A DNA stretch of 64,000 nucleotides. It comes from Saccharothrix longispora. Lineage in GTDB: Bacteria; Actinomycetota; Actinomycetes; Mycobacteriales; Pseudonocardiaceae. The stretch lies in contig NZ_NSDM01000010.1 in assembly GCF_030852425.1 (NCBI RefSeq), positions 124,001-188,000 on the forward strand. The letters are read 5' to 3'. Positions within the stretch are counted from its first letter, which is position 1; each line of letters starts with the position of its first letter. Positions 51,337-59,978 of this stretch are shown in pieces. A program made the position numbers and the translations under genes. The notes beneath the pieces are model-generated. The model did no database searches. It had not been told where the DNA came from and saw only the letters and a list, made by a program, of their open reading frames with translations.

Positions 51337-51353
51337 GTAGCTGTTTCCGAGCT
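51337..51353. repeat. Left terminal inverted repeat of the IS-like element
   Basis: GTAGCTGTTTCCGAGCT; pairs with 52295-52312 after one base gap. Its last two bases overlap the transposase stop codon. Confidence 0.65.
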
Positions 51354-51420
51354 ATTGGGGTTGGGTGAGTCGGCGGCTGGTGATGCGGATCATGGCCCAG
51401 CGGACCAGGGGTCTCGTGGT
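51352..51420 (-). pseudogene. Transposase 3' remnant (IS5-like)
   Basis: Codes for TTRPLVRWAMIRITSRRLT and a stop, the C-terminal pattern of IS5-family transposases (WAMIRxxxRRL). The upstream 250 codons are absent. Confidence 0.55.
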
Positions 51421-51445
51421 GGCGGGGCGGCTTGAGGGGCGGGGC

Positions 51446-52003
51446 TCAGAGTGAGGTGATCTCCAGGGTGACGAGGGAGTAGATGCCGGGGACCGTTCCC
51501 AGGCCGATCGTGCACAGCAGCACGTCGGCGCTTGGACCGGTGTTCGTCTGGACGACGGTGCTGCCGGTGAACAGGCCGGAGGTGACCGTGCCGGTGAAGG
51601 TGACCACCAGGGCGGCACCGGCGACGGTGGCGGTGCGGTTGGCGGAGATGGTCGAGGTCTGCCCCGTGTTCCAGGTGATGGTGAAGGTGGAGGAGCCGGT
51701 GTCCAGCAGGTCCAGGCAGGTCTGTTCCGGGTCGTTGGTGATGCGGGCGCGGGAGCCCGAGGTGATGGCCGGGTTGCTCAGCGACACGCAGGGCCCGTAC
51801 TGCGTCGAGGAGCTGATGGTGACGGCCTGCGGGGTCGTGGTCAGCGGCGGGGTGTAGGTGATGGTCTCGCTGCTGGGCGGGGTGCAGGTCACGTCCAGCA
51901 CTCCGGCCGAGGCCGTCCCGGCCGGGCCCAGCACGAGCAGCGCCAAGGTGCACACGGCCGTGGTCAGGACGGCTGTGGCGGTGCGTGACGACTTGATCAT
52001 CAT
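51446..52003 (-). CDS. Secreted Ser/Thr-rich protein carried in the IS-like shell
   Basis: A 185-residue exported protein: signal peptide ending near GTASA, then a beta-rich, Ser/Thr-rich mature part with three cysteines (VTCTPPSS, YGPCVSLS, EQTCLDLL, LLCTIGLG). No family recognised. GGAGAG precedes the ATG pair at 52003. It lies wholly between the inverted repeats. It may be cargo or may mark a composite rearrangement. Confidence 0.6.
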   Translation of the reverse strand: MMIKSSRTATAVLTTAVCTLALLVLGPAGTASAGVLDVTCTPPSSETITYTPPLTTTPQAVTISSSTQYGPCVSLSNPAITSGSRARITNDPEQTCLDLLDTGSSTFTITWNTGQTSTISANRTATVAGAALVVTFTGTVTSGLFTGSTVVQTNTGPSADVLLCTIGLGTVPGIYSLVTLEITSL

Positions 52004-52294
52004 CGCTCTCCATCCGGGCGGCGCCCGACACCCCCTGTGGGCGCGAGCACACGCCAAGTACCCAGGATGACCCCGCCCGGACGGCCCTCGACAGGACCGG
52101 ACGGGCGACCACGCACAGACGCCCGGCCCCCTCGTCGCCACCGCCGTGCGGCACCGAACACCGTCGACTCCGGCTGGACGGGACAGGCACCTCACCAGCC
52201 CCGACAAGTACCTCCGGACACCGAAACCACCACCGACAACCAACCCCGGACACCGACAGCCTTCAGCCCGACAGGACAAGGGCTTACCTGCTCA

Positions 52295-52312
52295 AGCTCG
52301 GAAAACAGCTAC
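52295..52312. repeat. Right terminal inverted repeat of the IS-like element
   Basis: AGCTCGGAAAACAGCTAC, reverse complement of the left repeat with one extra base; followed by TTA. Confidence 0.65.
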
Positions 52313-52979
52313 TTAGGCGTCACCGGCGTGGCGGGGGCCTGGTCGCCCTCCCCCCGGTGGCGCAGGCCATCACCATTCCCGTGGCGTGCAGTGCGAACGC
52401 CTTGGTCGCGGCGGTCAGCCTGGCCAATTCCACGCCTGCGTCGGACACCCTCGTCCTGACCGGGGGCTGCACGTACCGCATGACCGCCGCCCACGGCGGC
52501 GCGTCGAACGCGCTGCCGGTGATCACCACCCCGGTCGAGATGATCGGCCCGGCCACCGTCACCAACGCCTCGCTGCTGGGGCTGGGGCTGGGGCTGTTCC
52601 GGATCGCCGAGGTCGGCCCGACGGGCAGCCTCACCCTGACCACAGGCGTGGCGTTCACCCGGGGCAACGTCCTGGGCGACGGCGGCGGCATCCACAACGG
52701 CCTGCGCGGCACGCTGACCGTCACCGGCGTCACCGGCAGCCCCCTGTTCGTCACCGGCAACAGCGCCGGCCGCGGCGGAGGCATCTCCGCGATCGACTCC
52801 ACCGCCACGACCCTGACCCGGACCGTCGTGACGAACGACCACGCGCTGCCGGCCCTGGGCAACGCCGGTGGGGTCTACCGCCGAGGCGGCACCATGACCA
52901 CCACCAACGCCCCCATCACCGCCAACAGCGCCAACAACTGCGTCAGCAGCGTCCCTCCGTCCCCGACTGCACCGGCTGA

Positions 52980-53360
52980 CCACCCCGCCGGGCGCCCGCC
53001 CGCCGATCCGACGACCCACCGGGGAAGCACCTCACGGGAATCGTCATCGTCGGGCGGGCGACTCGGTCCGCCGGCGTCCGACGCTCGAAGCCGACCGGCA
53101 CGACCTCCGCCGAGCACCGCCGGCGGGGTCGTGCCACACCCCTTGTCCCACAACCGTTGCCGAGGACGTGCGAACGACCGGTCCTCCGTGCCGTCGACCA
53201 CGAGCCGCGTGCCAGGACGGGAGGGTACCTGTCCCGAACGCGCCACTCCGCCGGCCGCCCGCCCGGCTCGAACGCCTGCGCGACCTCGCCGGTGGCGGTG
53301 CTGGGGAGCCCCGCCGTGCCCTGTGGCTGAACCCCGCGGTCCGTCGTCGAGCCGCCGACG
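52980..53360. other. Intergenic, no gene recognised
   Basis: Between the end of the beta-helix pseudogene and a convergent gene. Frames exist on both strands but none resembles a protein I know. Confidence 0.4.
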
Positions 53361-53966
53361 TCATCGCGGGAGGTCGGGCGTGCTCGTGGAGGGTTCGATC
53401 TCGCCCCCGGTGCCGCCGGCGGCGAGCCGGCGGTGCCGTGTGACGTCGTGGTCGAGTTGCCGGGCCAGGCGGGGGACGCTGGTCGAGGTCAGGTAACCGT
53501 CCGCGCCGGCGTCGAGCATACGCCGGACCGGCCCGCCGTAGCCGACGTCGAGGCCGTCGTCCTCGACCTCGGTGACGATGACGCGGGCCTTCGGGAACAG
53601 CGCCCGGAGCTGCCCGATCAGCTGAGGGCTGCTCGGTGGCACGAGCAGCACGTCGGCCGTGGACGGCGCCGCGTGCAGGTCGAGCACGATGTAGTCCCCG
53701 CCGAGCGCGGCGGACAGCGACGCCCGGGCCGAGCTCGACAGCTTCATCGCGGTGGCGACCACGGTCACGTCGTGCACCGACGGCGCCCACCCGGCGTCCT
53801 CCCGCGGTGCGCCGGTCCCGCCGTCGGTGCGCGAGACCTCCGCGAGCGGTGCGCCGTCCCGCGTGACGACCAGTCCTTCCCCCGGCCCGAGGGCGTCGAT
53901 GAGGGCGACGACGTCCTCGGGCAGGCGCGTCACGTCGATGTGCCGTGCGCCGGTGGGGGTCGTCAC
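53361..53966 (-). CDS. Hypothetical regulator-like protein
   Basis: A 201-residue protein. Residues 5-50 (IDVTRLPEDVVALIDALGPGEG, LVVTRDGAPLAEVSR) look like the N-terminal half of a Phd/YefM-type antitoxin; residues 60-180 resemble a receiver or LuxR-regulator input fold (VIVTEVEDDGLDVGYGGP, MLDAGADGYLTSTS). No HTH is evident. I cannot assign a function. The GTG at 53966 is chosen because upstream codons are unlike the family. Confidence 0.55.
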   Translation of the reverse strand: MTTPTGARHIDVTRLPEDVVALIDALGPGEGLVVTRDGAPLAEVSRTDGGTGAPREDAGWAPSVHDVTVVATAMKLSSSARASLSAALGGDYIVLDLHAAPSTADVLLVPPSSPQLIGQLRALFPKARVIVTEVEDDGLDVGYGGPVRRMLDAGADGYLTSTSVPRLARQLDHDVTRHRRLAAGGTGGEIEPSTSTPDLPR

Positions 53967-54161
53967 GGAAACCGATCTTTCCACACCGGGAGCGGTGCGA
54001 CGTGGAACTCCCGGTACCGGGTCCGGTGTACCGCGGGCGTATCGGGAGCCGCATACGCCACCGCAACGGTCTCCTGCCTTCAGTGGGAGGCGTGCACCAC
54101 CGCGGCGAGTGCGCGCGTGGTGGTGCACGGTCGGTTCGTCGATCGGGAAAGGACCGTGATC

Positions 54162-55433
54162 ATGAATTCGGAATCCGCACGTGGGGTCGACCGGCGGAGG
54201 CTGCTCGGGTGGGGCGGGTTGGCCGCCGCCGGTGTGGCGGTGGGCGCGCCGCTGCCGGCTGCCGGGTCCGGCCACGCCGCGCCCGAGCGGTCCGGGCCCG
54301 AGCGCTTCGGGCACGACCGCATCCCGCCGGACACCCGGCCCGGCGGGGCCTACGACCGGTACGTCGCGGAGTTGGCGGCGCAGGGCAGGTTCTCCGGCGT
54401 GGTGATGCTGTCGCACCGGGGGCGGACGGTGCTGTCCCGCAGTTACGGCATGGCGGACAGGGAGAAGGGCGTCCGCAACCACGAGGGCGTCGCGGTCAAC
54501 CTCTCCTCGGCGAGCCAGCCGTTCCTGGCGGTGGCCGTCCTCCAGTTGGTCCAGCAGGGCAGGGTGGCCTTGTCGGACACGGTCGGCACGCACCTGACGG
54601 GCTTCGCCGAGGAGGTCGCCGAGCAGGTGACCATCCACCACCTGCTCACCGGCACCTCCGGGCTGGACGCCCCGATGCCGGACTGGCACCGCGTCTTCCA
54701 CAGCAGGGAGGAGGTGCGCGAGCACCAGCGGCAGTGGGCCCGGCAGGCCGAACCGGTGGCGGTCCCGGGCTCGAACGACAGCGACAACGGCCACCGTCCC
54801 GGCGCGGGCGCCGGCCTGGCCATCGCCGCGCAGGTCGTGGAGGCCGTGTCCGGCACGACGTTCTGGGACTACGTGCACGAGCACGTCTTCGCACGCTGCG
54901 GCATGACCGGCTCGGCGTTCTACACCAGGGAGCAGTGGCTCACCGACGAGCACATCGCGCACTCGTACATGCTCCAGGACGACGGCAGCGCGGTGGACGC
55001 CGTCCGCAACCTCGACAAGGGCACCGCCAACCCGTACATACCGGGCAGGAACCCGGCCCGCGGCTTCATCGGCCACGCCTCGGGCGACGCCTTCGCCACC
55101 GCGCCGGACCTGGTCCGGTTCGCGAACGCGCTGCGCGACGGCACGGTGCTCTCCCGCCCCTTCGTCGACCTGTTCGCCGGTCCCAAGCTCCCCGGCCACG
55201 ACTCCACGTCGTACAAGGCGTACACGATGCCGATCTCGATCGTCGGCGGGCAGTGGGTGATCGGGCGCGGCGGCGTCGCCGGCGGCAGCGCCGCCAACTG
55301 GAGCATCTACCCGGACACCGGGTGGGTCGGCGTCGTCCTCTGCAACACCGACGACGTGCCGTTCCCGGAGATCTGCATCCAGGAGACCAAGGCCGTCACC
55401 GGTGTGACCCTCGACCCGCCGGGTGGCGGCTGA
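54162..55433 (+). CDS. Exported serine-hydrolase-fold protein with lost catalytic residues
   Basis: A 423-residue beta-lactamase class C/DD-peptidase-fold protein with a Tat-like signal (DRRRLLGWGG then hydrophobic). The three active-site motifs are altered: SxxK reads SASQ (in NLSSASQPFLAVAVLQL), YxN reads SDN (in GSNDSDNG), and the late HxG region reads GRGGVAGG. The fold blocks around them are well kept. It is therefore probably a non-catalytic binding protein. AAAGGA precedes the ATG at 54162. Confidence 0.75.
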   Translation: MNSESARGVDRRRLLGWGGLAAAGVAVGAPLPAAGSGHAAPERSGPERFGHDRIPPDTRPGGAYDRYVAELAAQGRFSGVVMLSHRGRTVLSRSYGMADREKGVRNHEGVAVNLSSASQPFLAVAVLQLVQQGRVALSDTVGTHLTGFAEEVAEQVTIHHLLTGTSGLDAPMPDWHRVFHSREEVREHQRQWARQAEPVAVPGSNDSDNGHRPGAGAGLAIAAQVVEAVSGTTFWDYVHEHVFARCGMTGSAFYTREQWLTDEHIAHSYMLQDDGSAVDAVRNLDKGTANPYIPGRNPARGFIGHASGDAFATAPDLVRFANALRDGTVLSRPFVDLFAGPKLPGHDSTSYKAYTMPISIVGGQWVIGRGGVAGGSAANWSIYPDTGWVGVVLCNTDDVPFPEICIQETKAVTGVTLDPPGGG

Positions 55434-55488
55434 GGCGCGGTCCGGTTCGCATATGCCGGCGATATGCCGTGCCGCCTAGGCTTCGCGC

Positions 55489-56199
55489 GTGCGCGTGCTG
55501 ATCGTGGAGGACGAGCCGTACCTGGCCGAAGCCGTCCGTGACGGGCTGCGGCTGGAGGCGATCGCCGCCGACATCGCCGGCGACGGCGACTCCGCCTTGG
55601 AACTGCTCGGCGTCAACTCCTACGACCTCGCGATCCTCGACCGCGACATCCCCGGACCCTCCGGCGACGAGGTCGCACGGCACATCGTCGCCTCCGGCAG
55701 CGGCATCCCCATCCTCATGCTCACCGCCGCCGACCGGATCGACGACAAGGCCTCCGGGTTCGGGCTCGGCGCCGACGACTACCTCACGAAGCCCTTCGAA
55801 CTCCGCGAACTCGTGCTCAGGCTCAGGGCCCTCGACCGCAGGCGCGCGCACCACAGGCCGCCCGTGCGGGAGATCGCGGGCCTGCGGCTCGACCCGTTCC
55901 GCCGCGAGGTCCACCGCGACGGGCGCTACGTCGCGCTCACCCGCAAGCAGTTCGCCGTGCTCGAAGTCCTCGTCGCCGCCGAAGGAGGTGTCGTCAGCGC
56001 CGAAGAACTGCTCGAACGGGCCTGGGACGAGAACGCGGACCCGTTCACCAACGCCGTGCGCATCACCGTCTCCGCCCTGCGGAAACGCCTCGGCGAACCC
56101 TGGGTCATCGCCACCGCGCCCGGCGTCGGCTACCGGATCGACACCACCGCCGACGCCGGACGCGGGGAAGCGGCCAGCAGGGGAGCGGACCGTGGGTAG
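55489..56199 (+). CDS. OmpR-family response regulator
   Basis: A 236-residue response regulator: receiver with VEDEPYLAE, phosphorylatable Asp in AILDRDIPG and Lys in YLTKPFEL; C-terminal winged helix (LTRKQFAVLEVLVAAEGGVVSAEEL, GVGYRIDT). It overlaps the kinase gene by eight bases. It is the only OmpR-type regulator in the window, the class that binds 11-bp direct repeats. Confidence 0.9.
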   Translation: MRVLIVEDEPYLAEAVRDGLRLEAIAADIAGDGDSALELLGVNSYDLAILDRDIPGPSGDEVARHIVASGSGIPILMLTAADRIDDKASGFGLGADDYLTKPFELRELVLRLRALDRRRAHHRPPVREIAGLRLDPFRREVHRDGRYVALTRKQFAVLEVLVAAEGGVVSAEELLERAWDENADPFTNAVRITVSALRKRLGEPWVIATAPGVGYRIDTTADAGRGEAASRGADRG

Positions 56200-57433
56200 G
56201 CGGCCCGGCCCGAGCGTCCGCCTCAAGCTCACCCTCAGCTACGCCGGGTTCCTCATGCTCGCGGGCGCGCTGCTGCTGGCGGCGGTGTGGCTGTTCCTCC
56301 TGAGGGGCGGGCCCGGCAGTTCGTTCGTCCCCACCTTCGACGACCTCCGGCTCCTCCTCACCCCCGGGAACTTCGGCCCGCGCATCTTCGGCCCGGCGGC
56401 GACCGCGGTGCTGGCGTTCCTGCTGGTGTTCGGACTCGTGGGCGGGTGGCTCCTCGCCGGCCACATGCTCGCCCCGCTGACCCGCATCGCGGACGCCGCC
56501 CGCAAGGCCGGGAACGGGTCGCTCTCCCACCGGGTCCGGCTACCGGGCCGCGGGGACGAGTTCCGCGAACTCGCCGACGCCTTCGACACCATGCTCGCCC
56601 GGCTCGAAGCGCACGTCGGCGAACAGCGGAGGTTCGCCGCGAACGCCTCCCACGAGCTGCGCACCCCGCTGGCGATCTCGCAGGCACTCCTCGACGTCGC
56701 GCGCGACGACCCCGAGGGGGACCGGCCCGAACTCGTCGAACGCCTCCGCGCCGTCAACGCGCGGGCCATCGACCTCACCGAGGCGCTCCTGCTGCTCAGC
56801 CGCAGCGACCGCGGGAGCTTCACCCGCGAGCCCGTCGACCTCTCCCTCGCCGCCGAAGAGGCCGCCGAGGCGCTGCTGCCCCTCGCCGAGCGGCGCGGGG
56901 TCGTCCTCGACGTCACCGGCGGGCCGGCGCCGACCGTCGGCTCCGGGGCGCTCCTGCTGCGGATGGTGGCCAACCTCGTCCAGAACGCCGTCGTCCACAA
57001 CCTCCCCGCCGGCGGCACCGCGACGGTCCACACCGAGTCGCGGCACGACGCGAGCGTGCTGCGGGTCGAGAGCACGGGCCCCCCGCTCCCGCCGGAACTG
57101 GTGCCGACCCTCACCGAACCCTTCCAACGCGGAGCGGAGCGCGCCCGCGCCGACGGGCACGTCGGCGCCGGCCTCGGACTGGCCATCGTGCGCAGCATCG
57201 TCCGGGCTCACGACGGGACCCTCGACCTCGCCCCCCGTCCCGGCGGCGGTCTCCTCGTCACGGTCCGACTCCCCGGCGCCCGGCGGGCGGGGCGCGACGG
57301 TGGTCCCGCGGCCGGGTGGGCGGAGCAGGTCGCCGTGGACGGCCGTGCGGGCGCGCCCACCTCGTGGGCGGCGGCCCAGGATGCGAGCAGGCGCAGCGCC
57401 CCCTCGGACGGCGAGCCCGGTTCGGCGGCGTAG
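56192..57433 (+). CDS. Sensor histidine kinase with run-on C-terminus
   Basis: A 413-residue HisKA/HATPase kinase: two membrane helices around a short extracellular loop, HAMP, H-box ASHELRTPLAISQ, N-box NLVQNAVVHN and G-box GAGLGLAIVRS. Kinase homology ends near VTVRLPGARR; the last 45 residues run antisense through the XRE remnant, so the native stop is probably lost. GGGAGC precedes the GTG at 56192. Partner of the response regulator. Confidence 0.87.
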   Translation: MGRRPGPSVRLKLTLSYAGFLMLAGALLLAAVWLFLLRGGPGSSFVPTFDDLRLLLTPGNFGPRIFGPAATAVLAFLLVFGLVGGWLLAGHMLAPLTRIADAARKAGNGSLSHRVRLPGRGDEFRELADAFDTMLARLEAHVGEQRRFAANASHELRTPLAISQALLDVARDDPEGDRPELVERLRAVNARAIDLTEALLLLSRSDRGSFTREPVDLSLAAEEAAEALLPLAERRGVVLDVTGGPAPTVGSGALLLRMVANLVQNAVVHNLPAGGTATVHTESRHDASVLRVESTGPPLPPELVPTLTEPFQRGAERARADGHVGAGLGLAIVRSIVRAHDGTLDLAPRPGGGLLVTVRLPGARRAGRDGGPAAGWAEQVAVDGRAGAPTSWAAAQDASRRSAPSDGEPGSAA

Positions 57434-57828
57434 AAGGCGCGGGCGAGCCGGTCGGCGGCCGGCAGTCCATGCGGCCGTCGCGCACGAACGCGGGCCCGTC
57501 GGTCACCGCGTCGAGGGTCCACTGCAGGCCGTGGTGGGTGGTCCGCTGCTTCGTCCTGGTCCGGCGCGGTCGCACGAGGGCGCTCGTGCCGTCGGCGGCC
57601 CGGGCGAGGTCGAACAGGTGCGTCCGCTCGGCGTCGTCGAGGCGCGGCGCGGGCGCCGCGTTCGAGCTCGGAGTGGTACTCGACGCTCACGCCGGCCGGC
57701 GCGGCGACCCCGGTGCGGCGCAGGCCCGGCACGCGGCGGTCGGTCCCGGCGGGCAGCCCGGCCTGCCGCGGGGTGGTCCGGGCCCTGCGCGAGACGAGGA
57801 ACTCGCGGACCTCCCGGCGATCGTCCAC
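57365..57828 (-). pseudogene. Decayed MmyB-like XRE regulator
   Basis: VREFLVSRRARTTPRQAGLP and GVSVEYHSELERG are the XRE domain; QWTLDAVTDGPAFVRDGRMD in another frame is the MmyB ligand domain; LPAADRLARAFYAAEPGSP is back in the first frame. Several frameshifts and a missing C-terminus. It is divergent from an alcohol dehydrogenase, a usual partner. Confidence 0.75.
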
Positions 57829-58018
57829 GTCACCACGTGGGCCCCGCCCCGATCGGGGCCCTGTCGGTACACCCTTTCGAGGAGAACTCCCTGGTCGACG
57901 GCATCGGTGCCGTCCTGGGCACGGGACACCGGACGACCCGACCCCGAACGCGGGTTTAGCCGGCGCCCCCCATGGAACGTCATGGACGACCACTTCCGGA
58001 CGACGAAGGAGATCCACC

Positions 58019-59041
58019 GTGCGTGGTGTCGTGCTGCACGCCCCCGGCGACGTCAGGGTGGAGGACCGCGAGGAGCCGCGGATCACCGCCCCGACGGACG
58101 CGGTCATCCGGCTGACCGCGACGTGCGTCTGCGGATCGGACCTGTGGCCCTACCGGGGGGTCGAGGAGGTCGACGGGCCCGCTCCCATGGGGCACGAGTA
58201 CGTCGGCGTCGTCGAGGAGGTCGGCGGCGACGTGCGGGACGTGCGACCGGGGCAGTTCGTCGTCGGGTCGTTCTTCGCCTCGGACAACACCTGCGAGATC
58301 TGCCGGGCGGGCTACCAGAGCTCCTGCCTGCACCGGGTGCCCGTGGGCTCCCTCGGCGCCCAGGCGCAGCACCTGCGGGTCCCCCTGGCCGACGGCACCC
58401 TGGTCGCCACCCCCGGGGTGCCCGACGACGACCTGGTGCCGTCGCTGCTGGCCGCCTCCGACGTGCTCGGCACGGGCTGGTTCGCCGCGGTCGCCGCCGA
58501 GGCCGGTCCCGGCAGGACCGTGGCGGTGGTCGGCGACGGCGCGGTGGGCCTGCTCGGCGTGCTCGCCGCGAAGCAGCTCGGCGCGGAGCGGATCATCGCG
58601 ATGAGCCGCCACGAGTCCCGGCAGCGGCTCGCCCGGGAGTTCGGGGCCACCGACGTCGTCACCGAGCGCGGCGACGAGGGCGTGGCGCGGGTCAAGGACC
58701 TCACCGGCGGGCTCGGCGCGCACTCGGTCATCGAGGCCGTCGGCACGCAGGAGTCGATGATGCAGGCCATCCGCTCCACCCGGCCCGGCGGGCACGTCGG
58801 CTACGTCGGCGTCACCCACGACGTCGCCCTGCCCGGCATGGAGCTGTTCTCCTCCCACGTCCACCTGCACGGCGGCCCCGCGCCCGTGCGCCGGTTCCTG
58901 CCCGAACTGGTCGACCTGGTCCTGGACCGGCGGATCGACCCCGGGAAGGTCTTCGACCTCACCCTCCCGCTCGACCGGGCCGCCGAGGGCTACGCGGCGA
59001 TGGACGAGCGCCGCGCCGTCAAGACCCTGCTCACCCCGTGA
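58019..59041 (+). CDS. Zinc-dependent alcohol dehydrogenase (MDR family)
   Basis: A 340-residue MDR enzyme: catalytic zinc residues in TCVCGSDLWPY and MGHEYVGVV, structural zinc cysteines in NTCEICRAGYQSSC, cofactor loop VVGDGAVGLLGVLAA. It oxidises alcohols or reduces aldehydes with NAD(P)H. GGAG precedes the GTG at 58019. The adjacent MmyB-type regulator that normally controls such genes is broken here. Confidence 0.87.
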   Translation: MRGVVLHAPGDVRVEDREEPRITAPTDAVIRLTATCVCGSDLWPYRGVEEVDGPAPMGHEYVGVVEEVGGDVRDVRPGQFVVGSFFASDNTCEICRAGYQSSCLHRVPVGSLGAQAQHLRVPLADGTLVATPGVPDDDLVPSLLAASDVLGTGWFAAVAAEAGPGRTVAVVGDGAVGLLGVLAAKQLGAERIIAMSRHESRQRLAREFGATDVVTERGDEGVARVKDLTGGLGAHSVIEAVGTQESMMQAIRSTRPGGHVGYVGVTHDVALPGMELFSSHVHLHGGPAPVRRFLPELVDLVLDRRIDPGKVFDLTLPLDRAAEGYAAMDERRAVKTLLTP

Positions 59042-59263
59042 CCGTCGCGACCGGCGGCACCGCCCGCGCCGGCGGGCGGGCACTCGCGGTCACCTGCGAC
59101 GTCACCCGGGTGATGACGTGCGGGCGGCCCTGAGCACCACGATCGACGCGTTCGGACGCCTGGACGTCGCGTTCGACGACGCGGCCGTGCTGTGGCTGTG
59201 CTCCGGCGACACCGCCTTCACCGTCGGTCACGCCATGGTCGTCGACGGCGGCCGGACCGCCTG
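59042..59263 (+). pseudogene. Short-chain dehydrogenase remnant
   Basis: GGRALAVTCDVTR and, in a second frame, DDVRAALSTTIDAFGRLDVA run directly into AVLWLCSGDTAFTVGHAMVV and DGGRTA-stop, the SDR C-terminus. The catalytic YxxxK region in between is deleted. Confidence 0.75.
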
Positions 59264-59317
59264 AGCAGGGAAGCCGAGGAGGAGCGAGAACGCGGACGAG
59301 GAGAGGAGGTGGGTGCG

Positions 59318-59827
59318 GTGACTCGACCGCAGCACGAATCCGGCGCGGGGCGGGCGCGGCAGGCCGCCGGCCAGGTGGTGGTGGGTTCCTACGAGACCTA
59401 CGCGGAGGCCGAACGGGCCGTGGACCACCTGTCGGACAACCGGTTCCCGGTGGAGCGGGCGGCCATCGTGGGACGCGGGCTGAACAGCGTCGAGCAGGTC
59501 GCGGGCCGGCTGACCACATGGGGCGCGGCGGCGCGCTCGGCGGTGTCCGGCGCGGTGCCGGGAGCGCTGTTCGGGTGGTTGTTCGGGTTGTTCGACTGGG
59601 TCGACCCGCTGATCGCGGGCTGCTGCCGGCGCTGCACGGCGCGATCTTCGGCGCGGTCCTGGGCGGCCTGCTCGGACTGCTCGGGCACGCCACGACCGGC
59701 GGCAGGCGTGACTCCTCCTCGGCCGCGGGGATGCGCGGACAGCTACGACGTGCTGGTCGCCGACGGCGCCGCGCAACTGCCGGAGGCGGCCGGGGCCCCT
59801 GGTCGCGGGCGATCGGCCGGCATCTGA
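59318..59827 (+). pseudogene. Frameshifted general stress protein 17M-like gene
   Basis: VVVGSYETYAEAERAVDHLS and FPVERAAIVGRGL start the family pattern, followed by a glycine-rich membrane segment. Frame is lost after WVDPLIAG (about 59620); the other frame gives LLPALHGAIFGAVLGGLLG, and the first frame returns at SYDVLVADGAA. A C missing in each place would repair it. Confidence 0.7.
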
Positions 59828-59978
59828 CCGGCACCGTCGCGGACGCGCCGGTCGACTGACCGCCCGCGGACGGGTGTCCTGCGCCGGCACGCCGCAAACC
59901 ACTCGATGGGTTGATGCTCCGCGCCAGGCACCGTGTCCTGCCGGACGGCGGCCCCGCGGTACCGCACGATCGGCGGTC

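Larger units (their letters stand above)
51337..52312 (-). mobile_element. IS5-like element shell carrying a secreted-protein gene
   Basis: Terminal inverted repeats GTAGCTGTTTCCGAGCT (51337-51353) and AGCTCGGAAAACAGCTAC (52295-52312) differ by one base; TTA flanks both ends (51334-51336, 52313-52315), a three-base target duplication. Just inside the left end is the 3' tail of an IS5-type transposase. The rest of the transposase has been replaced by an unrelated exported-protein gene. Confidence 0.6.
51302..52979 (+). pseudogene. Secreted beta-helix protein gene interrupted by an IS-like element
   Basis: The start MRRTRTIVQS lies left of the element (51302-51336), and the rest of the signal peptide (LLGVTGVAGA, then in another frame LVALPPVAQA) and the body (ITIPVACSANALVAAVSLAN, CTYRMTAAHGG, TGNSAGRGGGISAI) lie right of it. 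The family ends in a CTG-stop; here SVPDCTG-stop is in a different frame. So it is broken by insertion and by several single-base deletions. Confidence 0.65.

Noticed and set aside
53168-53246. Minus frame containing VVDGTEDRSFARPRQRL as a transposase DDE fragment
   Set aside because: The similarity is too short and lacks the usual neighbouring motifs.
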